From Prevotellaceae bacterium (GTDB lineage Bacteria > Bacteroidota > Bacteroidia > Bacteroidales > UBA932): 6,615 nucleotides of DNA. Shown piece after piece: positions 6,072 through 6,615 of this stretch; position 1 is the first letter of the stretch, and the number at the start of each line of letters is the position of its first letter. Made by a program: the position numbers and the translations under genes. A model generated the notes under the pieces. The model was not told the origin of the DNA, did no database searches, and was given only the letters and a program-made list of their open reading frames with translations. The stretch is taken from NCBI GenBank assembly GCA_031259225.1, contig JAIRLT010000172.1, forward strand, positions 1 to 6,615, in the 5' to 3' direction.

Positions 6072-6182
6072 CTACCGGAACACGACCACCAAGATAAAAT
6101 GCAGCCACCATGCGCCGTTTTCATACGCCGTGACCTTGATTAAAAACACCTGTATTTGCAGCCATTTTAATTTTATTTTCAT
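6072..6182 (-). CDS. Possible small protein, 36 residues
   Basis: An ATG at 6182-6180 opens a 36-codon minus-strand frame ending with TAG at 6074-6072. The peptide begins MKIKLKW, is basic at the start, has YENGAWW at residues 20-26 and ends in a hydrophobic run (FILVVVFR). It could therefore associate with the membrane. Support is modest: base composition inside the frame is richer in GC than the AT-rich DNA just upstream and resembles the neighbouring genes, and the frame begins right after an A/T-rich leader (AAAAATTATAAAACC) of the kind seen before Bacteroidetes genes. No Shine-Dalgarno site or clear promoter is seen. I do not recognise a family with confidence, and chance occurrence of a frame this short is quite possible. 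Confidence 0.35.
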   Translation of the reverse strand: MKIKLKWLQIQVFLIKVTAYENGAWWLHFILVVVFR

Positions 6183-6199
6183 GGTTTTATAATTTTTCG

Positions 6200-6207
6200 T
6201 ACTTTTG
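6200..6207 (+). promoter_or_regulatory. Putative plus-strand promoter box before hairpin cluster
   Basis: TACTTTTG fits the Bacteroidetes -7 consensus TAnnTTTG. A partial -33 match (TTTC, 6177-6180) lies 19 nt upstream. Transcription from here would start near 6213 and run almost at once into the hairpins at 6226-6282 and 6285-6320. Confidence 0.4.
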
Positions 6208-6225
6208 TCTTCGCTTTAATATAAA

Positions 6226-6282
6226 AAGGTGCCTTGACACCGAAGCTATATTATAGCTCCTTTTCGGGTGCCACGGCACCTT
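6226..6282. repeat. Branched hairpin with alternative pairings
   Basis: The outer stem is AAGGTGCC (6226-6233) with GGCACCTT (6275-6282). The middle stem is CACCGAA (6238-6244) with TTCGGGTG (6263-6270), with one bulge. The inner stem is GCTAT (6245-6249) with ATAGC (6253-6257). GGTGCC is repeated at 6267-6272, so short local hairpins (GGTG/CACC) could compete with the long fold. Read on the minus strand the stem is followed by TTTTTATATT, so it could also act as a terminator for leftward transcripts. Confidence 0.6.
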
Positions 6283-6284
6283 AA

Positions 6285-6320
6285 CCGTTCAATATGCTTT
6301 TAATGTATATTATTGAACGG
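6285..6320. repeat. Perfect 10-bp stem hairpin, CCGTTCAATA / TATTGAACGG
   Basis: CCGTTCAATA (6285-6294) is exactly complementary to TATTGAACGG (6311-6320) around a 16-nt loop. The right half overlaps the outer end of the long inverted repeat that starts at 6315, and the window's last six bases repeat CCGTTC, so this hairpin may belong to the same element. Confidence 0.75.
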
Positions 6321-6615
6321 CAGAAACAGGGGATATATTTTTTTTCCCCTGTTTTACCTATTTCGAGAACATTTTTATTATTTCATGGTTGCACGATGAA
6401 ACCGTAAGGGGAACAAGGCGCAAAATGGTTAAGAAGCAGGATTTTTACTTTCGTTCGTGAAAATATTTGATTAAATCAATAGCGTTTTTAACAAACGCCA
6501 CCTTCGTTGTACCTTGTTCCCGTTAGGGTTTCATCGTGCAACCATGAAATAATAAAAATGTTCTCGAAATAGGTAAAACAGGGGAAAAAAAATATAGCCC
6601 CTGTTTCTGCCGTTC
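6315..6615. mobile_element. Long inverted-repeat element, possible MITE (right side cut by window)
   Basis: The arm at 6315-6418 pairs with 6512-6615 over 104 nt with only three mismatches (6333/6597, 6404/6526, 6408/6522) and no gaps, around a 93-nt spacer (6419-6511). Each arm contains its own 9-bp hairpin: AAACAGGGG at 6324-6332 with CCCCTGTTT at 6346-6354, and the mirrored pair at 6576-6584 and 6598-6606. The spacer holds two further small palindromes (6467-6479 and 6482-6498). No coding capacity was found. A non-autonomous miniature inverted-repeat transposable element fits best, but no target-site duplication can be tested because the right end lies at or beyond the window edge. Alternatives are a structured RNA locus or two converging copies of a dispersed repeat. 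Confidence 0.6.

Noticed and set aside
6419..6511. Invertible promoter (phase-variation switch) between the long arms
   Set aside because: The arms are far longer than the short inverted repeats typical of Bacteroides invertible promoters. Only a partial -7-like TACTTTCG (6446-6453) without a -33 box is in the core, and no invertase gene is visible. Not excluded, but unsupported.
6205..6615. Retron msr-msd or group II intron RNA
   Set aside because: No reverse transcriptase is present, and neither the branching-G context of a retron nor intron domain V could be recognised.
597..6615. tRNA or rRNA genes in the spacers
   Set aside because: I looked for cloverleaf-like arms with a GTTCGAATC-type T-arm and found none.

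Overview
The window looks like a chromosomal segment of a Bacteroidetes bacterium, probably of the Bacteroidales. Three things point there: the gene order ileS - dksA-like - lspA, family-specific sequence features in all three proteins, and promoter-like boxes of the TAnnTTTG type in AT-rich spacers.

Layout. Positions 1-596 hold the 5' part of a minus-strand gene for a secreted protein, which runs off the left edge. Positions 597-1151 are an AT-rich divergent spacer with two imperfect inverted repeats and a promoter box close to ileS. Then come three plus-strand genes. ileS (1152-4586) encodes isoleucyl-tRNA synthetase. A TraR/DksA-family regulator follows (4653-5042) with its own promoter-like boxes. 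lspA (about 5073-5726) encodes prolipoprotein signal peptidase. The last two are 30 nt apart and probably co-transcribed. The operon joins tRNA charging, an RNA-polymerase-binding regulator of the kind that works with the stringent response, and lipoprotein maturation.

The right-hand 889 bases contain no long gene but are full of structure. From about 5751 to 6060 there is a mosaic of short tandem arrays, three of them built on 7-nt periods. Each array junction carries GC-rich sequence related to GGCGCGCCAGCC. A possible 36-codon minus-strand reading frame follows (6072-6182). Next is a plus-strand promoter-like box (6200-6207) leading into a branched hairpin (6226-6282) and a second hairpin (6285-6320). 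The window ends in a very long inverted repeat (6315-6418 against 6512-6615) with 104-nt arms that differ at only three positions. The right arm reaches the window edge, so the element is probably incomplete here.

The protein-coding part is ordinary for the phylum. The unexplained material is the repeat mosaic and the long inverted-repeat element downstream of lspA.
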